A stretch of 64,000 nucleotides of DNA, taken from assembly GCF_036324505.1 (NCBI RefSeq), contig NC_086362.1, positions 4,647,043-4,711,042 on the forward strand, in the 5' to 3' direction. A program made the translations under genes and the position numbers. Positions 31,908-42,484 of this stretch are shown piece by piece (within the stretch, counting starts at the first letter, position 1; every line of letters starts with the position of its first letter). Below the pieces are notes generated by a model. It did no database searches and had not been told where the DNA came from. It saw only the letters and a list, made by a program, of their open reading frames with translations. This stretch comes from Eleginops maclovinus. Its lineage: Eukaryota > Chordata > Actinopteri > Perciformes > Eleginopidae.

Positions 31908-33509
31908 CAGTGGGGCAAAAAAGAATTTAGTCAGCCACCAATTGTGAAAGTTCTCCCATTTAAAAGATGAGAGAGGCCTGTAATTGTTATCATAGGTACA
32001 CTTCAACTATGAGAGACAAAATGAGAAAAAAAAATCCAGGAAATCACATTGTAGGATTTTTAAAGAATTTATTTTCAGATTGTTGTGGAAAATAAGTATT
32101 TGGTCAATAACAAAAGTTCATCTCAATACTTTGTTATATACCCTTTATTGGCAATGACAGAGGTCAAACGTTTTCTGTAAGTCTTCACAAGGTTTTCACA
32201 CACTGTTGCTGGTATTTTGGCCCATTCCTCCATGCAGATCTCCTCTAAAGCAGTGATGTTTTGGGGCTGTCGCTGGGCAACACGGACTTTCAACTCCCTC
32301 CAAAGATTTTCTATGGGGTTGAGATCTGGAGACTGGCTAGGCCACTCCAGGGCCTTGAAATGCTTCTTACGAAGCCACTCCTTCGTTGCCCTGGCGGTGT
32401 GTTTGGGATCATTGTCATGCTGAAAGACCCAGCCACGCTGCATCTTCAGTGCCCTTGCTGATGGAAGGAGGTTTTCACTCAAAATCTCACGATACATGGC
32501 CCCATTCATTCTTTCCTTTACACGGATCAGTCGTCCTGGTCCCTTTGCAGAAAAACAGCCCCAAAGCATGATGTTTCCACCCCCATGCTTCACAGTAGGT
32601 ATGGTGTTCTTTGGATGCAACTCTGCATTCTTTCTCCTCCAAACACGACGAGTTGAGTTTTTACCAAAAAGTTCTATTTTGGTTTCATCTGACCATATGA
32701 CATTCTCCCAATCCTCTTCTGGATCATTCAAATGCCCTTTAGCAAACTTCAGACGGGCCTGGACATATACTGGCTTAAGCAGGGGGACACGTCTGGAACT
32801 GCAGGATTTAAGTCCCTGGCGGCGTAGTGTGTTACTGATGGTAGCCTCTGTTACTTTGGTCCAGCTCTCTGCAGGTCATTCACTAGGTCCCCCCGTGTGG
32901 TTCTGGGATTTTTGCTCACCGTTCTTGTGATCATTTTGACCCCACGGGGTGAGATCTTGCGTGGAGCCCCAGATCGAGGGAGATTAGCAGTGGTCTTGTA
33001 TGTCTTCCATTTTCTAATAATTGCTCCCACAGTTGATTTCTTCACACCAAGCTGCTTACCTATTGCACATTCAGTTTTCCCAGCCTGGTGCAGGTCTACA
33101 ATTTTGTCTCTGGTCTCCTTTGACAGCTCTTTGGTCTTGGCCATAGTGGAGTTTGGAGTATGACTGTTTGAGGTTGTGGACAGGTGTCTTTTATACTGAT
33201 AACGAGTTCAAAAAGGTGCCATTAATACAGGTAACGAGTGGAGGACAGAGGAGCCTCTTAAAGAAGAAGTTACAGGTCTGTGAGAGCCAGACATCTTGCT
33301 TGTTTGTAGGTGACCAAATAGTTATTTTACCGAGGAATTTACCAATTAATTCATTAAAAATCCTACAATGTGATTTCCTGGATTGTTTCCCCCATTCTGT
33401 CTCTCATAGTTGAAGTGTACCTATGATGAAAATTACAGGCATCTCTCATCTTTTTAAATGGGAGAACTTGCACAATTGGTGGCTGACTAAATTCTTTTTT
33501 GCCTCACTG
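31908..33509 (-). mobile_element. Tc1/mariner transposon (1602 bp), frameshifted transposase
   Basis: Inserted in the first intron of TMEM272-like copy A. Ends are CAGTGGGGC and GCCTCACTG, flanked by TA (31906-31907 and 33510-33511). Imperfect terminal inverted repeats extend about 170-200 bases. Copy B lacks the element and reads straight through (ACAAATACTTC), which gives an empty site. The ends match the fish Tc1 family whose tips read CAGTGRGGCAAAAAAG. The transposase is on the minus strand and is described separately. Confidence 0.96.
32123..33144 (-). pseudogene. Tc1-like transposase with a single frameshift
   Basis: Cut-and-paste transposase of the IS630-Tc1-mariner superfamily. Start at 33144 ([20 protein letters not shown]). 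A paired-type helix-turn-helix DNA-binding region covers residues about 1-90, up to a stop at 32851. The remainder lies in another frame down to 32123. It carries the DDE catalytic residues: [22 protein letters not shown] and [11 protein letters not shown]. The break lies near 32858-32866 in GCTGGACCAAAG, where one base appears to be missing relative to family members. All three catalytic acids remain, so inactivation may be recent. Family length is about 340 residues, matching the joined span. Confidence 0.93.
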
Positions 33510-33596
33510 TATGTTTAGGGTTTTGCTTTCGGTCATTTGATCTGTCTGCTTATTTTGTATCCCTTCTTCTGTTTGTCAGAGTCTTCACTACTGATC

Positions 33597-35339
33597 ATGT
33601 CGAGTAGCCGCCTCATTGGACGCATCCGCAACCCTCCTCAACCCTCAACACCCGCACTAGGTGAGACCACGTGCACGCCTGTCATACAGTAGATTAATTG
33701 TGCTTAGACTGTGTACTGTGAAGAGTGTGTTCTAATCTGTTCTTTCTTTTGCAGCATTTTCAAAGTTGTTTGTCTGTATCATACCCATTGCTCAGATTGC
33801 AATTGGTGAGTGAGCGATTCATATTTTACTGATTTTGTTGAACTGATGTTTTATTTTTGTAAACAATCTGGACAAATGACATGGCACCCATATGTCCAAC
33901 AGGTGCCATTCATCTGCATGACTGTCCGCGGGAACACTACATCCCCATCTATCTGATAGTGGGGGGGGTATTTGGCCTGGTGCTTTCGTTGCTCTCCTGC
34001 CTGCCCTGCACCAAAACCCCCGAAGATGGAACTTCCAACGCGCTCAGCCGAATCTGCGTGACGTGGAACTCGTTGACATCGTTATTTCTCTTCTGCTGGT
34101 TTATTGCAGGTGAGTTTAAAAAGCCTGAGGTGTTACAGAGGGCTGGATGTTTTTAGCTGTGGCCATTATCTCCTGCTATTTTGAATTCCCCTGTCTAAAT
34201 TCTCATTAGGTGCACCTGCTGTAGTAACATGTATTGGCCACTAGATGTCCATCTATGTCTGTTAAAGGACCCCTATTACACTCTTAATCAAGAATATATT
34301 ATAGGTCTCAGATATATTCAAGATTCAAGATTCTTTCAAAGGTTTTAATGTCATATGAACATAAGCTACAGTGTAGAAGTGGCAATGAAAGTCCTTAGCT
34401 CCTTCAACAATGATCATAGTTATATAAAAACTGAAAGATGTACTTTTATTAATCCCCTTGGGGAAATTCGATCTTCTGCATTTGACCCATCCTAGTGTTA
34501 GGAGCAGTGGGCTGCCATATGTACGGCACCCGGGGAGCAGTGTAGGGAATGGTGCCTTGCTCAGGGACACCTTGAACCGGTGACCTTCCAGCTCCCAGGC
34601 CAAGCCCCTAACCACTTTGCCACCACCGTCCTTGTCCCCATAAGACATCAAACAACACAAACACCTTTCAGAATCTCTTAACACGGACTTGAGAAAGTGG
34701 GTTTTGCATAATAGCTGTCCTTTAAGACCCCGTACCTTTTTGGATATTGGCACAGCCGAACACAACATGGAAACAGGTTCACTCTGTTGTCCTACAGTCC
34801 TCTCAGCTGAGCTTGAGTATGTTTCATATTTTGGCCTGTTTTCCCTTTCTACCATTTAATACATTACACTATTCTTCCTAAAAGAATTGTTAAAAATTGC
34901 TCCAACACTAAGTTTGACCCACATAGGGTTTTTCCAAATGCTTACAATTATTTATCTAGTTCGATACTTACAACTTTTTAGGGTAAGGCTCAAAGTCACA
35001 CATGTTGGCAATGCACACTTGGCAGAAGTAGCCAATGGCATCAAGCGAGAGGCGGGCTTTTAACAGTTGATACACTTAAAGGAAGTGAAAGAGTCATACA
35101 CACTTTATTTATTCTTTGTTTGTTTTTCTCTAGGTAATGTGTGGATATACTCTATTTACCAGCCAAACTACAACAAGAATTCAACAAGTGTGGACCCCTA
35201 CTGCGACAGGACACTCTACCTGTTTGCTTTCTGGACCACCACCATAGTGTACATCCTCCTTGGGTTGTTCATGTTAGGCGGCTGCTGTGTCTGCGTCTGT
35301 TTGTACCTCTTTGGCCATGCTGACGCCGACGATCTGTAG
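33597..35339 (+). CDS. tmem272: Transmembrane protein 272-like, copy A
   Basis: Coding exons 33597-33660, 33755-33805, 33903-34109 and 35134-35339 give 175 residues. The protein starts MSSSRLIGRIRN, a short Pro-rich cytosolic tail. Four hydrophobic segments follow: about 26-43 (FVCIIPIAQIAIG), 54-77 (YIPIYLIVGGVFGLVLSL), 98-120 (TSLFLFCWFIAGNVWIYSIY) and 143-168 (FAFWTTTIVYILLGLF onward, Cys-rich). The tail is FGHADADDL. A loop with NKNSTS offers an N-glycosylation site. Small four-TM proteins of this kind are annotated TMEM272-like in vertebrates; their function is not established. The nearly identical copy B lies 8.9 kb downstream on the same strand. The first intron carries Tc1. Symbol is by family resemblance. 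Confidence 0.85.
34424..34638. mobile_element. Dispersed repeat (SINE-like) in copy A intron 3
   Basis: About 215 bases absent from the same intron position of copy B (near 43313), where the sequence reads GTTATATAAGACATC. It contains the phrases TTTATTAATCCCCTTGGGG and GGTGCCTTGCTCAGGGACAC and ends in a tRNA-like CCAAGCCCCTAACC stretch. Such phrases recur in teleost interspersed repeats. A short ATAA may be the target duplication. Confidence 0.75.
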
Positions 35340-36720
35340 AGACAAACAAACCAATAAGGAGACGGGGAGGAGATTTTGCTGCTGAGGCTGTTAAAGTGTT
35401 CAGGATTCATACATTGCAGCACATGACCAGTAGAGCGGTGCAGGGTTGAGTCCTAAAACCAGGAAATGAGATCGCTTTTTAGCACGTTTGGTTCCCTCGT
35501 CTCAAAGTCATCAGGTTTGTGGTTGGAAGCCACTGGCTTTTTGTCAGGGGAACCATGATGCAAACGTATTGGCCTACAATAATGTGACAGTCCTGCCCCG
35601 CTCTATATGTAACCCCTATCATGTCTCTGAGTGGCACAGCCTTTGTTTTGACAACCTTACACATGCTTGGATCTGAGATGCTGTAGATTTTAACCCTGAT
35701 CACTGATAATGCCTGTCAGTGTTTTTCTTGAGCTTCACTCACATCCTTTTTACAGTATAAACGAGATGCATTTTGAACATGTTGATCCAGAAATTGAGCT
35801 TGAACTGTACAGGATAGTAAGATAAAATGGCTGCTGATTTTTTTGTACTGTAATGCTTGTGTTTGTTGTATTTCTGGCAGGAAGGCCCTCTATAAAACCT
35901 GGATAATACTCCATATCTTCCTCATCTTGTTCTTTATTTCAGTTCATTACTAAGCCTACACTAAATACTTTAAGTTTCCTTATGTGGTGGTTATCCAGCA
36001 TTTTAGCTGGCACTTTGTTTTACATCATAGCACATTCCACTAAATGTCTTCCTGTAGAATAGACGGCAAGTACCCTAAAATATCTACAGCGTGACTTTTG
36101 ATGGGTAAGGATGTTTTCTGGTTGGATCCAACATTGTCCTCACACATACATATAAGCAAAGACTTCCATATTTGGTCACACTTTCTTATCTTAAAAACCC
36201 AGCATGGGCTTCCTCAGAATTGAACATGGTATTACACTGTGACTCGATTCACTCAGCTGCTGTATTCTGACCGTCTCACCACATTTCCATCCGAATTTCT
36301 ACTATGATTTATCTGAATGCAGCCCAAACTACTCCATACATTTATAATTTGTTCACCAAGTATTAAGATAGCAAACAGTAGCCTAACAACCACGATTCAA
36401 TTAAAAACATATGGTCTATTTAGTGTTATGAAGGATTACAAGACCGAAATTAGTTGTGTGGGAACTTTTTTTTTACCAATCTTTTTATTGCAAACAAGTC
36501 ATAATCCAGACAACGACAAGAAGTAAGAACAGTAATAATCAATACAGAGCAGTACAGGTGCATATCATTTAGAAAAGGAGGACAATGGGGAAAAATGAAT
36601 ACTTGAAAATTAAATAAAAATATGTTATGCTCCATTATCACTTCAGGGTCCATGGAGAGTCCTTATTTAGTCTTGTTTGTATTTGTTTTTTAAACCCGCC
36701 ATTTTATTTATTTTTCCCTT

Positions 36721-39700
36721 TCAGAGAGCTACCTGCGACTCAGCGTCAGAAGTGATAGGGAGTTTTTTGATAAGGCCTAATAGTGGGTCCCAGGTAGTAC
36801 GGAAGGATTTCAGAGATCCTTTTAATGAGAATCGTAACTTCTCCATCTGAAGGCACTGTAAGACATCCCGTATCCACTGATCATGTGTTGGTGGGGAAGC
36901 ATGTATCCATTTGAGGAGAATAGAGCGTCTAGCTAGTAGAGTGGTGAAGGCAATGACACGGCGTATAGTAGTGGGCATATTCCCAGATGGGGGGAGGCCG
37001 AACAGTGCAGTCATAGGATTAGGGTCTATCTTTGTGTTAAAGGCCTGTTCAATGGTTCCAAATATGTCAGACCCAAATTTGTCCAGCTTCGGGCAAGTCC
37101 AGAACATGTGGAGATGATCAGCTGGGGATTGATTGCATCTGTTACAGGCATCACTCCGAGCTGGGAATATTTTAGCCAGCTTAGCGTTGGTAAAGTGAGC
37201 TCTGTGGAGCACCTTGCACTGGAGTAGGCCATGTCTAGCACAGATGGATGATGTATGGACTAGGTTGAGAACGTCACTCCATTGATCACCGGAAATGTTG
37301 CTACCTAGATCACGCTCCCAGAGCTCCTTAAGAGGTACCATAGGATTCGGACTCAGGGAAACAATCTGGCCATAGAGAACTGAAACCAAGCGCTTTTGAT
37401 CAGGGTCGAGTGTGAGAAATTTATCAATTGGTGATTCGGGGGGGCGGTTAGGAAAATTGCTTTTGGATGAAGTGCCTGACTTGGAAAAAACGGAAGAGAT
37501 GACTGTTGGGCAGGTTGAATTTGACTGACAGGAACTCAAAGGATGAAAAGACTCCATCCTCGTGAAGGTCATCAAGCGTCGCGAGACCACTGTTCGACCA
37601 AACACGGAAGGCCGGGTCAGTACACGATGGAGAGAATAGGTGATTGTTTGAAATTGGGGCATGAACTGAAGCTCTATGTAACCCGTGCTGTTTCCTGAAT
37701 TGGAGCCAAATGATGACCATCTTTATAAGGTTGACGCGACCCGCAAGAGACAGGGGAAGGGAGGCCCACCTGGACATATCAGCTTTGCATTTATCTAGTA
37801 GTGGTTGAAAGTTTTTAGGGAGCAGGTCTTTAAAAGAGCTTGCAACAAACACCCCCAGGTATTTGAATCCCTCCACAGCCCTTTTAAAAGGGAATATGGA
37901 TTGGGGAAGTGCCTTTGCCATTTTATTTACAAAAAATACTTCGCTCTTTAGAATGTTTAGTTTGTAACCTGATACACGGCCAAATTGATCTAAAATCGAC
38001 AGTATGGGGGGCAGAGAGGATAAGGGGTTCGAGATCATAAGAAGAAGGTCATCAGCGTATAGAGACAGTTTATGAACCATGCCGTGACGCGTGATGCCCT
38101 CAAACCTATCATGGCTTCTGAGCCAGATAGCGAGAGGTTCAATGGCTATATTGAACAACAGTGGCGAAAGAGGACAACCCTGGCGCGTACCACGTTGGAG
38201 AGAGAAAGGGGGAGATCGAATGCCATTGGTGTGTACAGAGGCAGATGGAGAGGCATATAGGAGTTTAATCCAGGAAATAAATTGGGAATCAAAACCAAAT
38301 TTATCAAGAATAAAAAACAGTAACCCCATTCAACCCTATCGAAGGCCTTCTCTGCGTCAAGTGTCACTATGACTCTGGGGTGTTAGAGGAAGGAGAGAAA
38401 ATTATATTGAGCAACCTCCTTGTGTTAAAAAAAGAGTGTCTCCCCACCATGAAGCCTGTTTGGGCCAGGGAAATAATATCTGGCAGTACACGTTGGAGGC
38501 GGATAGCCAGTATTTTGGCCAGTATCTTACAGTCCACCTATAACAGTGAGATTGGTCTGTAACTGCCACAGGAAGTAGGATCTTTGTCTTTCTTGAGAAG
38601 CAAGGAGATAGACGGAATGGACAAAGTTTCCGGCAATCGGCCTGTCTGGAGAGAGTCATTGTACATTCTAGCCAAAATTGGGGCTAACTTGGAAGAATAT
38701 GCCTTATAAAATTCGACTGTATAGCCGTCGGGCCCAGGAGACTTCCCACTTTGCATTGATTTTCTTGCATCATGTATCTCAAGGGTGGAGATGGGGCTGC
38801 CCAATTCGCTAGCGACGTTCTCGTTGATTTTGGGGTATGTTAAGGAGTCTAGAGGATTGGGGGTCATGGCGGGGATCGGGGGACATTCCGAAGTGTAGAG
38901 ATTGGTGTAAAATTCCAAGAAAGACCTGTTAATATCAGCTGGGTTAGAAGTAAGGATGCCATCGGATAATCTGATTTGGGGAATCAATCTGGACGCACTG
39001 GCCGCACGAGCCTGTTGAGCTAGGAGTCTACCAGCCTTGTCGCCCTGCTCAAAGTAACGCTGCCTACACTGTCTCAGTTGTCTCTCAACAATGCCTGTCA
39101 TCAGAAGATCGTGTTCTGAGTGTAGCAGGAGGCGTTTTTTATAGAGACAAGGGGAGGGAGAGGAAGAGTATGTTTCATCAAGTAAGCGAAGCTCATCACA
39201 GATTTCTGAAAGCCTAGCCTTTTCATCCTTTCTCTTACGTGCAGTGTACGAAATGACCTGTCCCCGCACAGTGGCCTTAAGAGCCTCCCAAAGAATACCG
39301 CAACTAACGTCGGAGGTGTCATTAATTTCAATGTAGGAAGAAATCTGAGTGGAAACATAGTCTTTAAATTCACTGTCTGACAGCAGGGGAGAACTGAATT
39401 TCCATAATGGAGGGGGGGGACCTACCAAGAGGGAAATTAATGTCAATTGAGGTGGGAGAATGATCTGAGATGGTTATAGAATGGTATTCGCATGAATTGA
39501 CCAGATGAATCAAATTGTTATCGAGTAAAAATAAATCATTTCGTGAAAAAGTGTGGTGCCTGTGCGAGAAGAAGGAAAAGGCTCTACTTTGTGGGTTAAT
39601 ACATCTCCAGGGGTCTGAGAGTCCTAATTGTGATGCATTGTGCAGTACTACCTTGGCCGATTTGGAGAGAGTAGATTGTGTGAGCGATGACCTGTCGAGA

Positions 39701-39942
39701 CTCACGTTCTGGACCAAATTCCAGTCCCCGGCCATAATAATACGATGGTTGTCGGCGTTGGGAATTCGAGCGAAGAGGTTCACAAAAAAATTGTCATCAT
39801 CCCAGTTGGGAGCGTAGATAGAAGCTAGTATTACTGGTGTGTTCTGTAGCATGCCCGAAACCATGACATAACGACCATTAGGATCTGATATTGAATTTGT
39901 CAATTTAATCTGACATTCTTGTGAATAATAATTGCAACACAC
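36721..39942 (-). pseudogene. LINE ORF2: truncated endonuclease plus reverse transcriptase, frameshifted
   Basis: 39942-39370 encodes the C-terminal part of an endonuclease (IYAPNWDDDN, IIMAGDWNLV, ISDHSPTSIDI); the first roughly 80 residues of the domain are absent. 39446-38538 leads into the RT (SPGPDGYTVEFYK, KDKDPTSCGSYRPISLL). 38367 and 38329-37448 hold LDAEKAFDRVEW, GTRQGCPLSPLLF and the catalytic YADD box in LSLYADDLLLM. 37662-36721 is the C-terminal domain with CNRCNQSPADHLHMFWTC. Segments fall in at least three frames; one break lies at a G run near 39411-39419. RT catalytic motifs are readable, but the element cannot encode a continuous protein. Confidence 0.92.
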
Positions 39943-40045
39943 ATGTCTGTCTGCGTGCCAACGCCATAATAAAAACCCATTCGAACTAATAGGTCAGACA
40001 AGTTACTGAAGTAGCCACGGCGGGCTAGTAAACTGGGCTACCAAC

Positions 40046-40097
40046 CTACAGTACTATGCCAACGTTACCAAGCTACAGTACTATGCCAACGTTACCA
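40046..40097. repeat. Two 27-base tandem units in the LINE ORF1-ORF2 gap
   Basis: CTACAGTACTATGCCAACGT starts at 40046 and again at 40073, period 27. It lies exactly where the start of the endonuclease should be, so it may mark an internal rearrangement. Confidence 0.85.
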
Positions 40098-40103
40098 CAT
40101 CAG

Positions 40104-40959
40104 TCAGACGGAAGAGGATGCATGAGAGCCGATTCCAGAACAGTTTGCTGCAATAAAATCCCTAGCCTCAGAAACGGAGGAAAGTCTCTTCCTTACTCCA
40201 TCCTTCAGTGTGATGTTAAGCCTCGCAGGGAAAAGCAGTGCTGGCTTGAAGCCCCGTTGATAGAGTTCAGACATCACCTCTCGGTACTCCCTGCGCTGCT
40301 CCACTATTTCAGACGGATAATCCTCCTAGATTGCAATGGGGGTCCCACGGTACTGGAGCTTGCCTCTTTTAGCTCTGGCCTCACGGATGACCTTGTCTTT
40401 CTGCTGGAATCTGTGGAGCCTGATGACCACGGGTCTTGGTCTCTGACCCGGTCCTGGCTTGTTGGAGAGTGTACGGTGTGCTCTGTCGCACTCCGGTGGT
40501 GACTCAAGAACGCCGTCACCAAGGACCTCAGCCAGAAGCTCAGAGAAGAAGATGGAGGGTTGAGGTCCTTCGATGGACTCAGGTAGGCCAACGATCCTGA
40601 TATTGTTATGGCGGCTGCGAGACTCGAGGTCCGTGAGCTTAGCCTGTAACCTGGTAGCTATTATCCTCAGCTAGCTTTGCACACATTGATTCCAAACTTT
40701 GTATGCATCCGTCTTGTTCGTTAGCGTTGGATTCAAGCGAATTAATTGAGTGGGTATGGTCAGAGACCGTGGTTTGAATGCAGTCTAATTTGGCTTCGAG
40801 CGTAGAAATAGTAGCCTTGAAATCCGCAGAAATAGCATTCCGGTGTTCCTCCAGTTGGCTAGCCAAGATCGCCATGTTGAAGTCACCACCAGTTGCCGCC
40901 GCGAGGTCGCCCTTGGCAGACTGGTCCTTTTTGCCCGGTTTCAGTTGTTTGGAAGCCAT
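40104..40959 (-). pseudogene. LINE ORF1-like nucleic-acid-binding protein, frameshifted
   Basis: Starts MASKQLKPGKKDQS with a basic tail. A coiled coil follows (ILASQLEEHRNAISADFKAT, then TVSDHTHSINSLESNANEQD), then in another frame an RRM-like L1 ORF1 signature (DLESRSRNNIRIVGLPESIE) and PRPVVIRLHRFQQKDKVIRE. The last part (40304-40104) is in a third frame. Layout fits ORF1p of L1/Tx1 elements. Interrupted after the coiled coil and again near 40304. Confidence 0.85.
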
Positions 40960-41348
40960 AATCTAGCACCAAAGTGTTCAGAGTGGAATAATTATCTACT
41001 TGGCGATGGCCAAACAAACTATGGGGATTTGAAATAGTAAATTAATAAAAGTAACGGGAGCTAGACTCGACACTGCCTACTCCATTCTACACCACCGGAA
41101 ATCTGAGATGGCTTTTTTAAAACATCATGTCATGGTAAGAATAACCGCTCGGTATCAATAATATGAGTTCTGCTGCATAATACTTTTACCTTTATTTGAT
41201 TGTGTTTTTTGTGTCTGCTTGTGTTTGTTCACACTGTGATACCAATGCTTTTATTGAATTAGAGGATCTACATACTTATCCCACTACTGAGAAACAGGCC
41301 TATTGTTTTGAGGTGTACAATCAGCTGATTGTGTGAACGCCGCTCTGG

Positions 41349-41429
41349 GCATGCGCGCTCCGAGAGGGGGAGTTCCATCTCACGAGTTCCATCTCACATG
41401 TTTCACATGTCTGGTAAAACATGTGAAAC
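41349..41429 (+). promoter_or_regulatory. Rearranged promoter region of TMEM272-like copy B
   Basis: The NRF1-like GCATGCGCGC (41349-41358) is kept. About 350 bases that follow in copy A, including the presumed noncoding exon and its donor, are gone. In their place are two exact copies of GAGTTCCATCTCAC (41370-41383, 41384-41397) and an 11-base inverted repeat (GTTTCACATGT 41400-41410, ACATGTGAAAC 41419-41429). Confidence 0.75.
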
Positions 41430-42484
41430 TGAAATTGAAAGTGGTCATGTTTTGACTTTTGTTTACCTATTGTAAAGGCAATGTTGTATCACAGTAAATC
41501 TTTTTAAATCAGTTAACGGGCCTAAATTAGAATAAAGTGATATTTCATCTTCACATATTTGTGTAAATCTCAACTTTCCTGTAGTTCCTGCTGTCTGCTT
41601 TAATGCTGTAGTTTGTGCCCGGGTTGTTTCCTCTTGCTGGTAAGACTGGCTTTCATAGAAATCCAGTCAAACCACTCAGCTGTCATTTGGCCTTTTCTTC
41701 CTGTGCACGTGCATTGTAAGTTTGTGGACCTAAACAACAAACAAGACGTCATGCAATTCAGGACATCACTTTTTATTGAGGAAAACTAAATCAAATCTCG
41801 TATGGGATAAATGAACTGACCTGATTAAATCACTGTAATGAACAACCACATGCATGAATCCCTAACCCTTTAACTTAAGTATTACAGATATACATTTTAA
41901 ATCTAGGATCCTTTCGTGAGCTGGGATTTTATGTCTTTTATGACTCAAACAGGAAATTCTAAATAAAACACTTGAACATGTTGTAGTGATGTCATCAAGC
42001 TTATCTGGCATTGGGCTTGATTGATAGAGACTTTATGGATCCCAAATTGGGTATCTAATTCAGTAGATTAAAATATTGATGCTTTGTGAGAAATTCGTTG
42101 TAATGCGAAAATGACATATTGACTGCTTACAGATGGATAATTAAAAAAGTACTCCTCACACCAGCATTGGAATTCTTTAACACTGTCAGAGCGATAATGG
42201 ATCATAAAAAATAGTCCTTAGTACAATGCATTCTTCTTTTTTAAAACCAGTTGACTACATCGTTTGGACTATACATTATATATTAATGGTATATATATAT
42301 ATATATATATAATATTTTTCAAGCAAAAATGCAAAATATTCACAGGTTTCCGCTTCTTACATTTGAGGAATTTGTGGTTTGGCCGATTTCGTACAAATAC
42401 TTCTGGGGTTTTGCTTTCGGTCATTTGATCTGTCTGCTTATTTTGTATCCCTTCTTCTGTTTGTCAGAGTCTTCACTACTGATC

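Larger units (their letters stand above)
30280..36467 (+). repeat. Tandem segmental duplication, copy A
   Basis: Copy A starts near the shared string CATGTCATGGTAAGAATAAC at 30280 and ends at GGAACTT (36467). Copy B spans about 41126-45168. Apart from insertions and deletions, introns, exons and 3' flank are nearly identical by eye, so the duplication is recent. Differences in A: Tc1 element at 31908-33509, repeat tail near 31760-31830, dispersed repeat at 34424-34638, about 115 bases at 34930-35041 absent from B, and LINE-terminated 3' end. The B unit without insertions is about 4.0 kb. Confidence 0.93.
36468..41102 (-). mobile_element. L1/Tx1-clade LINE, 3'-complete, decayed
   Basis: Non-LTR retrotransposon on the minus strand. 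The 3' end at 36468 has AATAAAAAG followed by an A-rich tail (T run on the plus strand). It carries an ORF1-like reading frame, part of an apurinic endonuclease, a reverse transcriptase and a C-terminal Cys/His motif. The 5' end lies near 41100. There is no obvious target-site duplication: it sits between GGAACTT and CTGAGATGG, which are about 126 bases apart in copy B. Confidence 0.92.

Noticed and set aside
34325..34855. 176-codon minus-strand open frame in the TMEM272-like copy A intron
   Set aside because: Spans the SINE-like insertion and intron; copy B has a different, shorter frame, so it is not under coding constraint.
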